Shown here: positions 17,225-24,817 of the stretch, one piece after another
Layout of the letters: each line of letters begins with the position of its first letter
Numbering within the stretch: position 1 is the stretch's first letter
Virus record (IMG/VR): IMGVR_UViG_3300009167_000028
Location: 1-29,444 of that record
Source: a virus
DNA: 29,444 nt
Direction: 5' to 3' (one strand)
The notes under the pieces: model-generated
Told to the model about the DNA's origin: nothing
Databases searched by the model: none
Seen by the model: only the letters and a program-made list of their open reading frames with translations
Translations under genes and position numbers: made by a program

Positions 17225-18136
17225 TCAGGCGTTCGAGAAGAAGAAGGAGCGGGGGTTGACCCAGCCGCGAGACCAGCGAGCCGTGATGCCGTAGTTCATC
17301 ATGGTCTTGTCCTCGGTGACCCACGTGTTGCTCTTGGGCTTGCGCCGCCAGAACCACATGAGGCCGAGCTCGGCGTCCGTGATGAGCCCCCAGTTGGTGG
17401 TGGTCGTGTTCCAGTACTTCAGCGGCACTGGCTTAATGTCGAGGTCGCGGTTGATGACGTTTATCGCGTTGAACGCGCCCGGCGTCGGGTCGTGGGAGCT
17501 ACCGAGCACTTCCCGCCAGATACCCCACTGCTGCACCGGGAATACGGCTTTCTTCGGCGTCACGCCGTCGATGAGGCCGTCGTGGCCGACCATCTGCATG
17601 AGCTGAGCGTTGGCGATGACGAGCGCCGCCTTGCTCGGGCTCATCGCCGTGGCGAGCATGTTCGAGTAGGTGCCGCCGCCGGGCAGCACGTGCGCCGTGC
17701 TCGCGAGCGGCTGACCGTCGCCGCCGACGTAGCTCGTGTTCGTGGCGCGCACCAGGATGAGGACCGAGTCGAAGTCGACGAGCTTCCAGAGCGAGCGGTT
17801 GTTGCGCTTCGCTGCCTGGATGACCTTGTCGTACTTCATGTCCTCCATCGCCTCTTCGCTCACGATCATGCGCTGACCGTAGGTGCGGGCGTTGAAGCGG
17901 GTGAGCGGGCCCTCGACGATGGTGCCTACGGGGATGCTCTCACCCTCGGGCTTCTCGCCCGCCATGCCGCCGCCGGCGATCTCGTAGTACTCGATGTAGT
18001 TGTCCGTCATGTTCTTGACGGTCATCCACTTGCCGACGTCGGCCTTGCTGCCCTCCGAGCCGTGCTCATCGGTGTCGATGTCCTCGAGCGTGTCCTTGAG
18101 CGCGAGGGCTGCCGTGCTGGTGAAGGTCTCACTCAT
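17225..18136 (-). CDS. Major capsid protein (303 aa)
   Basis: The N-terminus (ALALKDTLEDIDTD) is followed by a region with FNARTYGQRMIVSEEAMEDM. Residues 138-160 contain GGDGQPLASTAHVLPGGGTYSN, a signature I associate with HK97-fold major head proteins of the Mu gpT-like and related type. The C-terminal strand (PKSNTWVTEDKTMMNYGITARWSRGW) also fits. It is shorter than P22 coat (430 residues), so the P22-like tail genes are paired with a different capsid lineage. The gene follows a probable scaffold and two small head genes, the usual head order. ATG start 3 nt after the upstream stop. Confidence 0.88.
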   Translation of the reverse strand: MSETFTSTAALALKDTLEDIDTDEHGSEGSKADVGKWMTVKNMTDNYIEYYEIAGGGMAGEKPEGESIPVGTIVEGPLTRFNARTYGQRMIVSEEAMEDMKYDKVIQAAKRNNRSLWKLVDFDSVLILVRATNTSYVGGDGQPLASTAHVLPGGGTYSNMLATAMSPSKAALVIANAQLMQMVGHDGLIDGVTPKKAVFPVQQWGIWREVLGSSHDPTPGAFNAINVINRDLDIKPVPLKYWNTTTTNWGLITDAELGLMWFWRRKPKSNTWVTEDKTMMNYGITARWSRGWVNPRSFFFSNA

Positions 18137-18139
18137 GGC

Positions 18140-18805
18140 TTACTCCTGATTTCCAGTGATGCGCCATGGCGTTGCCTGGACTTGGTTGAAGCTCACGAGC
18201 AGCGGCACGTTGGCGAGCGTCAAGTCGTACTGACCCGCGCCTGCCCCCAGGCCCTCGACGCGAAGCTGGCGCGTCTCCGTGCTCTCCGCGAAGGAGAGGA
18301 CCGCCATCGGGTTCGCCTTCGGGTTGTTCGTGGTGGAGTTGATCTGGGTGTAAGAGAAGCTGCACACGGTGCCGAAGATGGCTTGGTACTCCGCCAGCGT
18401 ATCGAAGCTCGCGCTCGTCGTGGCCGTGTCGATCTCCCAGAGGCAACCCTCCACCGGGATGACCTGGACCAACGTCTGCGCGTTCAGGTTGGTCCCGTAG
18501 ACGGTGCCCGTCGGGTAGAACGCATTCGGGCGGACGGCGCCGCTGATGAGCACCTGCGGGAATCCGGCGACGATGCCGTACGTTCGCTCGTTGGCGTCGT
18601 CGTCGTCGAGCTCGCCCGGCTCCGTCAACGCGAACGCGCCGCTATTGAGGCGCCGAACCGGGTCGCCAATGTTGAGGTTGCAGGTCGTGGCGCCCGTCAC
18701 GTTCGGCGTGTAGCCGCTCGCGATGAAGCCGGTGTAGATCTCGGGGACGTCGCCGCCCCAGCGGTTCTTGCGAAACCGGAAGCCGTATCGATGTGGGTTT
18801 GCCAT
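18140..18805 (-). CDS. Head protein, possible capsid decoration (221 aa)
   Basis: A beta-rich protein with IYTGFIASGYTPNVTGATTCNLNIGDPVRRL at the N-terminal third and VIPVEGCLWEIDTA at the middle; no transmembrane segment. The IGDPVR segment and the VxPVExCxWE segment recur in proteins encoded just upstream of major capsid genes in other phages, where they are usually listed as structural or decoration proteins. It sits directly before the major capsid gene (4-nt spacing). Decoration or cementing is the best guess. ATG start. Confidence 0.65.
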   Translation of the reverse strand: MANPHRYGFRFRKNRWGGDVPEIYTGFIASGYTPNVTGATTCNLNIGDPVRRLNSGAFALTEPGELDDDDANERTYGIVAGFPQVLISGAVRPNAFYPTGTVYGTNLNAQTLVQVIPVEGCLWEIDTATTSASFDTLAEYQAIFGTVCSFSYTQINSTTNNPKANPMAVLSFAESTETRQLRVEGLGAGAGQYDLTLANVPLLVSFNQVQATPWRITGNQE

Positions 18806-18816
18806 CTAGTTCCTCG

Positions 18817-19293
18817 TCAGAACTGCCACTTGCGCCGGTCGTCAGACTCGGCGCGTACACTCTTGATCCCCTTGAACCGAGCCGCTTCGTCGCCCGAGAG
18901 CGGGTCGATGTCGCGCTGGCGGATGGTCTCCTGGATCGCATCCGCACGCTTCCAGCCGACCTCGTCGAGCGCTCGCTTGCGGTCGAGCGGGATCTCCATC
19001 AGGACCATCCCCATGCTCTTGATGGCGTCCCCAGGCTTGTACTCCTGGTAACCGATGGTCGGCTTCGCCTCGTCCGGATCGAACTGCGAGATGGTGTAGC
19101 CCTGAGCGAGATACGAGCCGACGTTGAGCGTCGGGTCGTTGACCTCGCTCACGAACACGTAGTGTTTGCCCGGATCGGCGTCGGCGAGGTAGCCGCGGTT
19201 GGCGACCTGCTCGAGGGGCCTCGGCGGAGGGTCCTCACGCCGCACGCCCTTCTTCGGTTGCCCCTGAATCTGCTCCGCTGTCGGCTCTGCCAA
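18817..19293 (-). CDS. Small head-module protein of unknown function (158 aa)
   Basis: Unrecognised. The first 30 residues are Pro/Lys-rich and probably disordered (QPKKGVRREDPPPRPLEQ). A folded part follows with YLADADPGKHYVFVSEVNDPTLN and FDPDEAKPTIGYQEYKPGD, then a charged helical C-terminus ending in RRKWQF. It starts with TTG, chosen because a GGAG lies about 7 nt upstream and there is no in-frame ATG nearby. It follows a 128-nt gap with stem-loops. Position suggests a minor head protein. Confidence 0.7.
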   Translation of the reverse strand: MAEPTAEQIQGQPKKGVRREDPPPRPLEQVANRGYLADADPGKHYVFVSEVNDPTLNVGSYLAQGYTISQFDPDEAKPTIGYQEYKPGDAIKSMGMVLMEIPLDRKRALDEVGWKRADAIQETIRQRDIDPLSGDEAARFKGIKSVRAESDDRRKWQF

Positions 19294-19384
19294 AGATCGC
19301 TCCGCCTGAGACCCATCGGTTCAGACGGAGGCCACGTGGGAGTCGTGGGCTCGCCGGGAGGTTGTCGAGCTACAGGGAAGCACA

Positions 19385-19423
19385 GGGCTATCAGCCCGTC
19401 AAGGCGGATAGCTTAAGGCTATC
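19385..19423 (-). promoter_or_regulatory. Stem-loops in the scaffold-to-head intergenic gap
   Basis: The gap 19294-19421 is the longest non-coding break inside the minus-strand operon. It holds two small inverted repeats: arms GGGCT/AGCCC around GAT at 19385-19397, and arms GATAGC/GCTATC around five bases at 19407-19423. The second overlaps the scaffold stop codon. They share the sequence CTGATAGCC, so they may also be repeated protein-binding sites. A TTGACG hexamer lies between them on the minus strand but no good -10 box follows. No T-tract follows either, so a classic terminator is not supported. mRNA processing or attenuation that adjusts scaffold to capsid expression is a possible role. 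Confidence 0.4.
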
Positions 19424-20321
19424 AGACGACCTTCTTTTCCCTGAGTCTTTTCCCGGTCTTGTTCGTCCACGCCTTGATCGCTTCCGCCTCTGGGAGGTGG
19501 TCGTAGGCGGCGACCGCCATGCGCCGGAGCTCGGGGGTGAGCGTGATGCCGCCGTCGCCTCGACCCCCTCCGCCGCCTCCGCCGCTCGCGGGCATGCCGC
19601 TGAGCTTCGCCCGATCGCTCTGCGACGGGGCGGGCCTCGGCCCCATCTTGAAGGTCGTCATGGTCTCCGTCATGATCTCATCGACGACCTGCGGAGTAAT
19701 CTGCTCGCCGAGTGCGAGGCGCTGTTGGGCGCGGCCCTGCGCGTACTGGAAAGCGTTCTGATTCCGGTAGACGTCCGGATACTTCTGCACCCAGACCTGC
19801 TGGGCCTGGTTCTGCTGACGGCTGCCCTCGGTCTGGGCGAGCACGCGGCGGGTGTGCACCTCGGTCTTTCGAGCCTCGATGTCGCGCGCGATGTCCTCGT
19901 AGTAGCGCTGCCGCTTCTCGTCGAAGGTGCCGCTCTTGACCTCGGCCTGCGCGGCCTTGTAGGCGTTCTGCTGCTGCTCGTAGATCGAGTCGAGCTCGCG
20001 CGTGTAGTCGTCTTTGCCGTCGGCGGGCCGCTGCGGCTGGCGCTGGCCGGCGCTGACGACGCCCTCGAGGCGCGCGAGCCGCTCGCGCAGCTCGGCCTTT
20101 TCTTTGCGCTCGGCTTCGAGCTCCTCCTTGGCCCTGGCCCCCTCCTGCAGCTTCGACTGCAGCCGCGCCTGCCGCTTCTCTTTCCGAGTCTTGCGCTCCT
20201 CTTCGCTCGCCGAGGGCCGCTCCTCCTCGGTGATGAGCTCGGAGTCGCTCACCGTCTCGTCGTCGCTGAACGGGACGACGACGGAGTTCTTGTCGGGATT
20301 GCCTTCGAAGTAGTCAGCCAT
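19422..20321 (-). CDS. Probable capsid scaffolding protein (299 aa)
   Basis: The N-terminus is acidic, residues about 36-90 form a highly charged coiled coil (EEERKTRKEKRQARLQSKL onward), and residues 108-165 form a second helix rich in Gln, Lys and Glu. Residues about 220-265 carry a Gly-rich linker (GMPASGGGGGGGRGDGG). The C-terminus is basic (KTGKRLREKKVV), as expected for a scaffold's coat-binding end. P22 scaffold gp8 is 303 residues, nearly the same size, and lies between portal and coat as here. No protease gene is visible in the window, so the scaffold may exit intact as in P22. ATG start 3 nt after the upstream stop. Confidence 0.72.
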   Translation of the reverse strand: MADYFEGNPDKNSVVVPFSDDETVSDSELITEEERPSASEEERKTRKEKRQARLQSKLQEGARAKEELEAERKEKAELRERLARLEGVVSAGQRQPQRPADGKDDYTRELDSIYEQQQNAYKAAQAEVKSGTFDEKRQRYYEDIARDIEARKTEVHTRRVLAQTEGSRQQNQAQQVWVQKYPDVYRNQNAFQYAQGRAQQRLALGEQITPQVVDEIMTETMTTFKMGPRPAPSQSDRAKLSGMPASGGGGGGGRGDGGITLTPELRRMAVAAYDHLPEAEAIKAWTNKTGKRLREKKVV

Positions 20322-20324
20322 GAA

Positions 20325-21008
20325 TCACCACGTGTCGTTGATGTAGAGCGATTGCTTCTTGCGGCTGACCCACTCGCCCTCGGTCTCGACCGACGGCTCC
20401 GCGAGCTGGTGGGCGTAGCCGTCGCCGCCGCCCACGTCGACGACGCGGCGCTTGCCAGCGAGGATGTCCGCCTGCAGGGTCTCGTTACCGGCGAGGTCGC
20501 CGTCGCGCATCACGAGCACGAACATCGGCTCGCCTTCGAGCAGCTCGACCCGGCGCGCGAAGGGGACGTTCTTATTCGTCATCACGATGTCGCCGAGCTC
20601 GTAGCCGTGGCTCATCAGGCGATCCATCGCCGTGAGCCCCGCGCTGATGAGCACGCCGCGAAAGCCCTCTTGCAGGTCCTTCTGCTTGGTGATTTGCGGG
20701 CGGTAGAGCATCGAGCCCGGGATCTTTTCGTCCTGGTCGAAGGGGTCGAGCGGGAAGACGAAGATACGGTCGAAGCCTGCGCACGCGCGAAAGAAGCCGT
20801 CCGGGATGCCGTGCTTCAGCCGCGCCGCCTCGAGCTTCTCGGGCAGCCGGAGCGCGCCCGGCGGGCTCATCTTTTCTTTGATGAGCTTCGTTCGTTTGAT
20901 GGCCTTGTCGAGCTCGTGGTCGCGCATCACGACCGCCTCGGGGCGGTCTTTGGGCGTCCACGCGGTCGTCTTCTCCGGCTCGGGGAATGAGTAGATGGGG
21001 GCTGTCAC
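20325..21008 (-). CDS. GroES-like co-chaperonin candidate (227 aa)
   Basis: Residues 79-172 resemble the GroES fold in order and spacing. FDRIFVFPLDPF corresponds to the GroES start DRVIVKR. KIPGSMLYRPQITKQK is a loop where the GroEL-binding mobile loop sits. FRGVLISAG matches GEVLAVG, YELGDIVM matches VKVGDIVIF, and EPMFVLVMRDGDLAG matches EEVLIMSESDILA. A 75-residue N-terminal extension and a 55-residue C-terminal tail are extra. T4 encodes such a protein (gp31) to fold its capsid protein with host GroEL, and this gene lies just ahead of scaffold and capsid. The family call is by eye only. The GTG at 21008 is preferred because it overlaps the upstream stop (GTGA); the longer frame to 21362 is Arg-rich shadow. 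Confidence 0.5.
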   Translation of the reverse strand: MTAPIYSFPEPEKTTAWTPKDRPEAVVMRDHELDKAIKRTKLIKEKMSPPGALRLPEKLEAARLKHGIPDGFFRACAGFDRIFVFPLDPFDQDEKIPGSMLYRPQITKQKDLQEGFRGVLISAGLTAMDRLMSHGYELGDIVMTNKNVPFARRVELLEGEPMFVLVMRDGDLAGNETLQADILAGKRRVVDVGGGDGYAHQLAEPSVETEGEWVSRKKQSLYINDTW

Positions 21009-21472
21009 AGTGTCTCCGCTTTCGCGAGGAAGGTTTCGAGGACATCGGCCTGACGTCGCATGTCGGCGATGAAGCCACGGATGGTCGGCGCGCGCAGTTG
21101 GACCGCTTCTCGCGCCGACGGCGCGAGTTCCTCGGTGAGCACGCGCCCTGGCCCGAGGTCGAGCTCGGCGTCTGCGCAAAGGGTCCAGAGCGCGCTCGGT
21201 TCGAGGACATCGAGAGTCTGGACGCTGGCGTCGAAGATGACCCCCATCGCTTTCAAGCGGCAGTGGTAGACGCGCTCGGGGGCGCTGAGCTTTCGGTGGA
21301 TGGCAGCATCGATCTCGACGAGCACGAGCTTCGCTTGCTCTTCGTGCGGAAGCAGCTCCCACGCGGGACCCAGGGCGGCGGCGAGCGACTCCCCCTCGAC
21401 GCGCCGATATCCCTTTTCGAGGTACTCGGGCAGCGCGGCCTCGTCGACGACGACTCGTTGCTTCTCTGTCAC
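21005..21472 (-). CDS. Hypothetical protein in portal-to-scaffold interval (155 aa)
   Basis: Unrecognised. It is a mostly helical soluble protein with LEKGYRRVEGESLAAALGP near the N-terminus, AIHRKLSAPERVYHCRLKAMG in the middle, and a helical C-terminus (RGFIADMRRQADVLETFLAKAE). GTG start overlapping the upstream stop (GTGA), and its own stop overlaps the GTG of the GroES-like gene. Tight coupling to head genes suggests a role in assembly or in early takeover, but nothing specific can be claimed. Confidence 0.7.
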   Translation of the reverse strand: MTEKQRVVVDEAALPEYLEKGYRRVEGESLAAALGPAWELLPHEEQAKLVLVEIDAAIHRKLSAPERVYHCRLKAMGVIFDASVQTLDVLEPSALWTLCADAELDLGPGRVLTEELAPSAREAVQLRAPTIRGFIADMRRQADVLETFLAKAETL

Positions 21473-21684
21473 GTCAGATATCCTTTGATGAATTGACCGG
21501 GATCCGCCGCGAGCTCCTTCACGGCGCCCCGGATGCGCTCGATGAGCTCGGCCTGTTGCGCGAGCCCCCGGGCTTCGCGCATGGCCAAGTCGTTCGCGTC
21601 GCCGATGAGGGTGTGATGGCTCGCCGCGAGCTTCTCTCGTCGCAGGAGAGCCAGGTACTGTTGAAGGAGGTCGAGGTCACGCAC
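21469..21684 (-). CDS. Small helical hypothetical protein (71 aa)
   Basis: Unrecognised. The sequence is almost entirely helical with leucine-rich heptads (RDLDLLQQYLALLRREKLAAS, then MREARGLAQQAELIERIRGAVKELAAD), so a small coiled-coil dimer is likely. GTG start one nucleotide after the Acb2-like stop, with GGAG 4-5 nt upstream. Its stop overlaps the next start (GTGA). It may work with the Acb2-like protein or with the head genes, but the sequence does not decide. Confidence 0.65.
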   Translation of the reverse strand: MRDLDLLQQYLALLRREKLAASHHTLIGDANDLAMREARGLAQQAELIERIRGAVKELAADPGQFIKGYLT

Positions 21685-21685
21685 A

Positions 21686-21889
21686 TCACTCCGCCACCTT
21701 CGCGCGAACGGCCGCGTCCTTCGCCTCGAGTAGCTTTCGCAGCGCCACCGTGCGCTCGGGGTTGCGCGGCAGGCTCGCCACGATGTGGTCCGCCAAAATG
21801 CGGAAATGGTGAGCCACCTCGCTCAGGTGCGGAGGAAGATGCGCGTATCCGAAGAACTGCATGATGTGATCGGCCTGTGACTCGTCCAT
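21686..21889 (-). CDS. Acb2-type anti-CBASS cyclic-nucleotide sponge (67 aa)
   Basis: The protein carries the signature of the Acb2/Tad1 hairpin family: FGYAHLPPHL at residues 13-22, then a helix with FRILADHIVASL, LPRNPER at 40-46 and ALRKLLEAKDAAVRA at 49-63. Known Acb2 proteins (Pseudomonas phage PaMx33, T4 Vs.4) form small helical oligomers that sequester cyclic di- and trinucleotides made by bacterial CBASS enzymes, so the host effector is not activated. The length fits the short members. The gene begins directly after the portal stop (TAA-ATG) with GGGAG 8 nt upstream, so it would be made with head proteins. Ligand choice cannot be read from sequence alone. Confidence 0.8.
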   Translation of the reverse strand: MDESQADHIMQFFGYAHLPPHLSEVAHHFRILADHIVASLPRNPERTVALRKLLEAKDAAVRAKVAE

Positions 21890-24151
21890 TTAAGCGGCTC
21901 CCTGCTGTTGCTGGTTGGCGGGCGGCGGCGGCTTCTGCTGCCCCGGGGCGGCAGGCGCGGGGCCGCCCTGCGGAGGACCGCCAGGGCCAGGCGGGGCGCC
22001 CGGCGGCGGCATCATCCCGGGCGGGGGCGCGGGCGGGCTCGTCGGCATCCCGAACGTCTGGGGCGGCTGAGGCGCGGCGCCGAGCAGCGAGATGAGATCG
22101 TAGCGGTTGCGAGCCTCGAGGCTCTTGCTGATGACGGCGTGCTTGAAGGCGAAGTTCCCGCCGAGTTCGGGTACGGCCTGCGGCATCTGCACGAGCGCAT
22201 CGGCCTCGCTGATGCGTTGCGACGTACTCGTGAACTTGAGGTCTGCCGATATCTCGACGTCGAAGGGTCGGTCGTACATGGCGCGACCGACCGAGAACAT
22301 CTGTCGACCCATGGGTCCGACGGACGGGTCGTGGTTATTGACGCTGAACCACTCGACGTCTTCCAGGAAGATGGCGTTGAGCAGGGCGTTGTTGATGAGC
22401 ACCTGCGTGACGAAGTCGGCGTACTTCTGCGTCGGGACCGAGAGCATCTTCGTCGCCTGTTCGATGCGGGCGCTGATGCCCTGGGCGGTCTCTCCGCTCT
22501 TGCCCGCTTCGCCCGAGAGCACCTCGGGGGTGTTGCTCACGGTGTTGCCGTAGCGGACGAGCATCTCGATGAGCTGCAGGAACTGGGGGTTAGCCTGCCC
22601 GAAGTCGAGCGGGATGATGTCCTTCGAGAGATCGAGCGAGCCCTGCACCGTGTGGATCTTGCCCGGAGCGAGCTGGATCTTGTCGCCCGAGGCGAACTTC
22701 AGCCCGCCCTTGGCGAGGAAGTTCTTCATGTTGCCGAGCATCGCCTGGTCGATGAAGGCGCTGAGCGAGATGTTGGCGGCCTTGTTCTGGGCCGCGTGGA
22801 TCATGCCCGTGCCGAGCCCGAGCACGCCCTGCAGGGGCTCGATGTTGACCCCGTGCGCGAACATGCGAATGGGCACGCTCTCGGGCTCACGCGGCATCGC
22901 TTGGGGGTTTCCCGCCATCCAGTCCGGCATGACGGGCTCGGGCGGGGGCGGCATCTCGGCGAGCGAGCGGGCCATGATGATGGCCTGCGCCGGGCCGTCG
23001 CCGTCGGGCGGCAGCTCCTGCGCGAGCGAGAGCGCGGCTACCTGCGTCTGCTGCAGCTCCTGCTGGAAGAGCTGGATCTCCTGCATGCCCTGCTGGTAGC
23101 GCTGCAGCTCCTGCATCTGGAACTCGTGCCGGCGCTTGTCGTACGGGTCGACGCGCTCGTGAATGGAGAGCGCGAGCACGGTCTGCGTCTGGTAGTCGAT
23201 GACGACCTTGCAGTAGCGGTCCTTGTCCTCGTTCTCCTCACCCTGCTCGTTCTTCTTCGTGGACGGCGGCAGGTTCGTCCAGCCTTCGTACTGGATGATG
23301 CGGTACTGGCCCTTCTGGTAGGCAGACGAGTCGACGCCGATGCTCTTGTCGACCATCTCGCGGAGCTCCTGGGTGATGGTCGCATCATCCCAGTCGGGCG
23401 GCATGTGTTTGAGCGTCGTGTCGAGATCTTCCCACGTGCCCTTCATCTTCCGGAGCTCGTGGCCGTCCATGTAGATGACTTTGGCCACCCAGGAGACGTC
23501 GGAGAAGTCGGGCATGGTGGAGACGTGGGCGTTGGCGCACACGAACTCGTTACCGCCGAGGATCTCGTGCCTGTTGCACCGTGACTGCGGATCCCAGTAG
23601 CTGTGACAGACGACGTCGCCGAACAGATCGAACATCAATAGGCCGCGGTGGCCTATCTGGCGCTTGAAGTCCTTGATGCGCTTTCGGATCTGCCAGTTAC
23701 CGTGCAGAGACAGGAGCTTGGCGGTCTTCTCGTCGTCGGGCCCGATGGGCGTCACGCCGAAGACATTCGTCCAGTTGCCGAAGAGCTCGTAGGCCTGCCG
23801 CGTCGTCATCCTGATGGTGTTCTCCATCAGGATGGGCACGTGGGCGTTGGCCATGTCCTTGAACGCGCCGTCCTTCGGATCGAGGATGCCCGAGAAGAGC
23901 TTCCAGACGTCGGCGTTGTTCTTCCGGAACTTCTCGGTCGCCTCCCACGCTCGTTCGAAATCGCCGAGGCACTTGTGCGCGATGCGCTTCAGAGTCTCTC
24001 GCCCCTCGGGGTGCGCCTTGAACTCGACGACGAGGTTCATCGCCTCCGCGTCGTATTCGAAGGGCGTACCCGCCGGCATGTCCTGCCCGAGCGCCTGCAG
24101 GTTCACCTCTTCGGAGGCCTCGGCCTCGCGGGTGTCGGCGTCACGCGCCAT
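21890..24151 (-). CDS. Portal protein (753 aa)
   Basis: Size (P22 portal gp1 is 725 residues), position behind the large terminase and sequence layout identify the portal ring subunit. The N-terminal part contains KFRKNNADVWKLFSGILDPKDGAFKDMANAHVPILMENTIRMTTRQAYELFGNW, and then DLFGDVVCHSYWDPQSRCNRHE. The middle has a Gln-rich coiled coil (QMQELQRYQQGMQEIQLFQQELQQ). Later come the GIQ-like DFGQANPQFLQLIEMLVRYG and VSNTPEVLSGEAGKSGETAQGISARIEQATKM segments typical of P22-like portals. The last 60 residues are Pro/Gly/Gln-rich and probably disordered. The ATG lies inside the end of a tiny upstream zinc-ribbon gene. Confidence 0.85.
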   Translation of the reverse strand: MARDADTREAEASEEVNLQALGQDMPAGTPFEYDAEAMNLVVEFKAHPEGRETLKRIAHKCLGDFERAWEATEKFRKNNADVWKLFSGILDPKDGAFKDMANAHVPILMENTIRMTTRQAYELFGNWTNVFGVTPIGPDDEKTAKLLSLHGNWQIRKRIKDFKRQIGHRGLLMFDLFGDVVCHSYWDPQSRCNRHEILGGNEFVCANAHVSTMPDFSDVSWVAKVIYMDGHELRKMKGTWEDLDTTLKHMPPDWDDATITQELREMVDKSIGVDSSAYQKGQYRIIQYEGWTNLPPSTKKNEQGEENEDKDRYCKVVIDYQTQTVLALSIHERVDPYDKRRHEFQMQELQRYQQGMQEIQLFQQELQQTQVAALSLAQELPPDGDGPAQAIIMARSLAEMPPPPEPVMPDWMAGNPQAMPREPESVPIRMFAHGVNIEPLQGVLGLGTGMIHAAQNKAANISLSAFIDQAMLGNMKNFLAKGGLKFASGDKIQLAPGKIHTVQGSLDLSKDIIPLDFGQANPQFLQLIEMLVRYGNTVSNTPEVLSGEAGKSGETAQGISARIEQATKMLSVPTQKYADFVTQVLINNALLNAIFLEDVEWFSVNNHDPSVGPMGRQMFSVGRAMYDRPFDVEISADLKFTSTSQRISEADALVQMPQAVPELGGNFAFKHAVISKSLEARNRYDLISLLGAAPQPPQTFGMPTSPPAPPPGMMPPPGAPPGPGGPPQGGPAPAAPGQQKPPPPANQQQQGAA

Positions 24152-24320
24152 AGGGGCCCTCTTCGAGCATTTCCCAGCAGATGGTGCAGTAGGGCGGGAG
24201 GCTGTCGACCACGCATGGGTGCGTGCACTTCACGGGTGAGAGCGGCGCCGTCTCGCCCGTCTCGGGGTCGACGAGGGGGCGGTCTTCGCGCGAGCGCGGT
24301 GGTGTGACAAAAATTGTCAT
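24141..24320 (-). CDS. Tiny zinc-ribbon protein upstream of portal (59 aa)
   Basis: This ORF sits exactly in what would otherwise be a 165-nt gap between the HNH gene and portal. It starts with an ATG that overlaps the HNH stop (ATGA) and ends 11 nt inside the portal gene, the usual coupling here. Cys32, Cys36, Cys45 and Cys48 (with His34 nearby) form a probable zinc site: VKCTHPCVVDSLPPYCTICWEM. The first 30 residues are Pro/Arg/Asp-rich. Function unknown; small treble-clef or ribbon proteins are common in phage operons. Confidence 0.65.
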   Translation of the reverse strand: MTIFVTPPRSREDRPLVDPETGETAPLSPVKCTHPCVVDSLPPYCTICWEMLEEGPYGA

Positions 24321-24817
24321 GGCTCAGCTCCTGTACCTGAACTCAGCCGTTTTGGGCAGAGGTGCGACCAGCTCTCGCCGGACAAGATCCGCCGGACGTG
24401 TTCGTGGCTCACCCCGTAAAGCCCCGCGATGTAAACAGGATCGGTGCCTCGGCGCCTACGGATATCGAGCACGTCGGCCTCGGTGAGTTTCGCCCTCCCG
24501 TTCAGTGCGCCCTTCGGCGCCCGGCGGCGTCTCTTCGCTTCCCGGTCACGGGCGTTGTCTTTATGGGTGCCCAGGAACAGGTGCGCGGGGTTGACGCAGC
24601 TCGGGTTGTCGCATCGGTGCAAGACGCAAAGCGCCGGCTCCTCACCGTGTGCCCACTCCCACACGAGACGATGTGCGGAGTACCATCTCTGCTTCCATGG
24701 TGCGACACGGATGCTGAACCGCCCGTAGCCCTGGGTGTTCTTCGTCGACAGCCAGACCCAGCACCCGCTGGGTGTCTTGTCGACCTTGCTCCAGAATCGT
24801 TCTTCGTTCGTCATCAC
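24317..24817 (-). CDS. HNH homing endonuclease with C-terminal HTH (166 aa)
   Basis: Residues 48-80 carry the HNH_3-type nuclease core: HRLVWEW with His49, then LHRCDNPSCVNPAHL with Cys64, His67, Cys69, Cys74, Asn76 and His79. This is followed by GTHKDNARD. Residues 107-150 are a helix-turn-helix DNA-binding module (AKLTEADVLDIRRR, then IAGLYGVSHEHVRRILSG). Free-standing enzymes of this type cut phage DNA and spread themselves. It is inserted between terminase and portal, with GTGATGA and ATGA overlaps to both neighbours, so it is integrated in the operon. The GTG at 24817 or the ATG at 24814 may be the start. Catalytic residues look intact. Confidence 0.88.
   Translation of the reverse strand: MMTNEERFWSKVDKTPSGCWVWLSTKNTQGYGRFSIRVAPWKQRWYSAHRLVWEWAHGEEPALCVLHRCDNPSCVNPAHLFLGTHKDNARDREAKRRRRAPKGALNGRAKLTEADVLDIRRRRGTDPVYIAGLYGVSHEHVRRILSGESWSHLCPKRLSSGTGAEP

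Noticed and set aside
20325-21362. 345-aa version of the GroES-like gene
   Set aside because: The first 118 residues are Arg/Pro/Ala-rich shadow of the 155-aa gene. The GTG at 21008 overlapping the upstream stop gives a sensible N-terminus.
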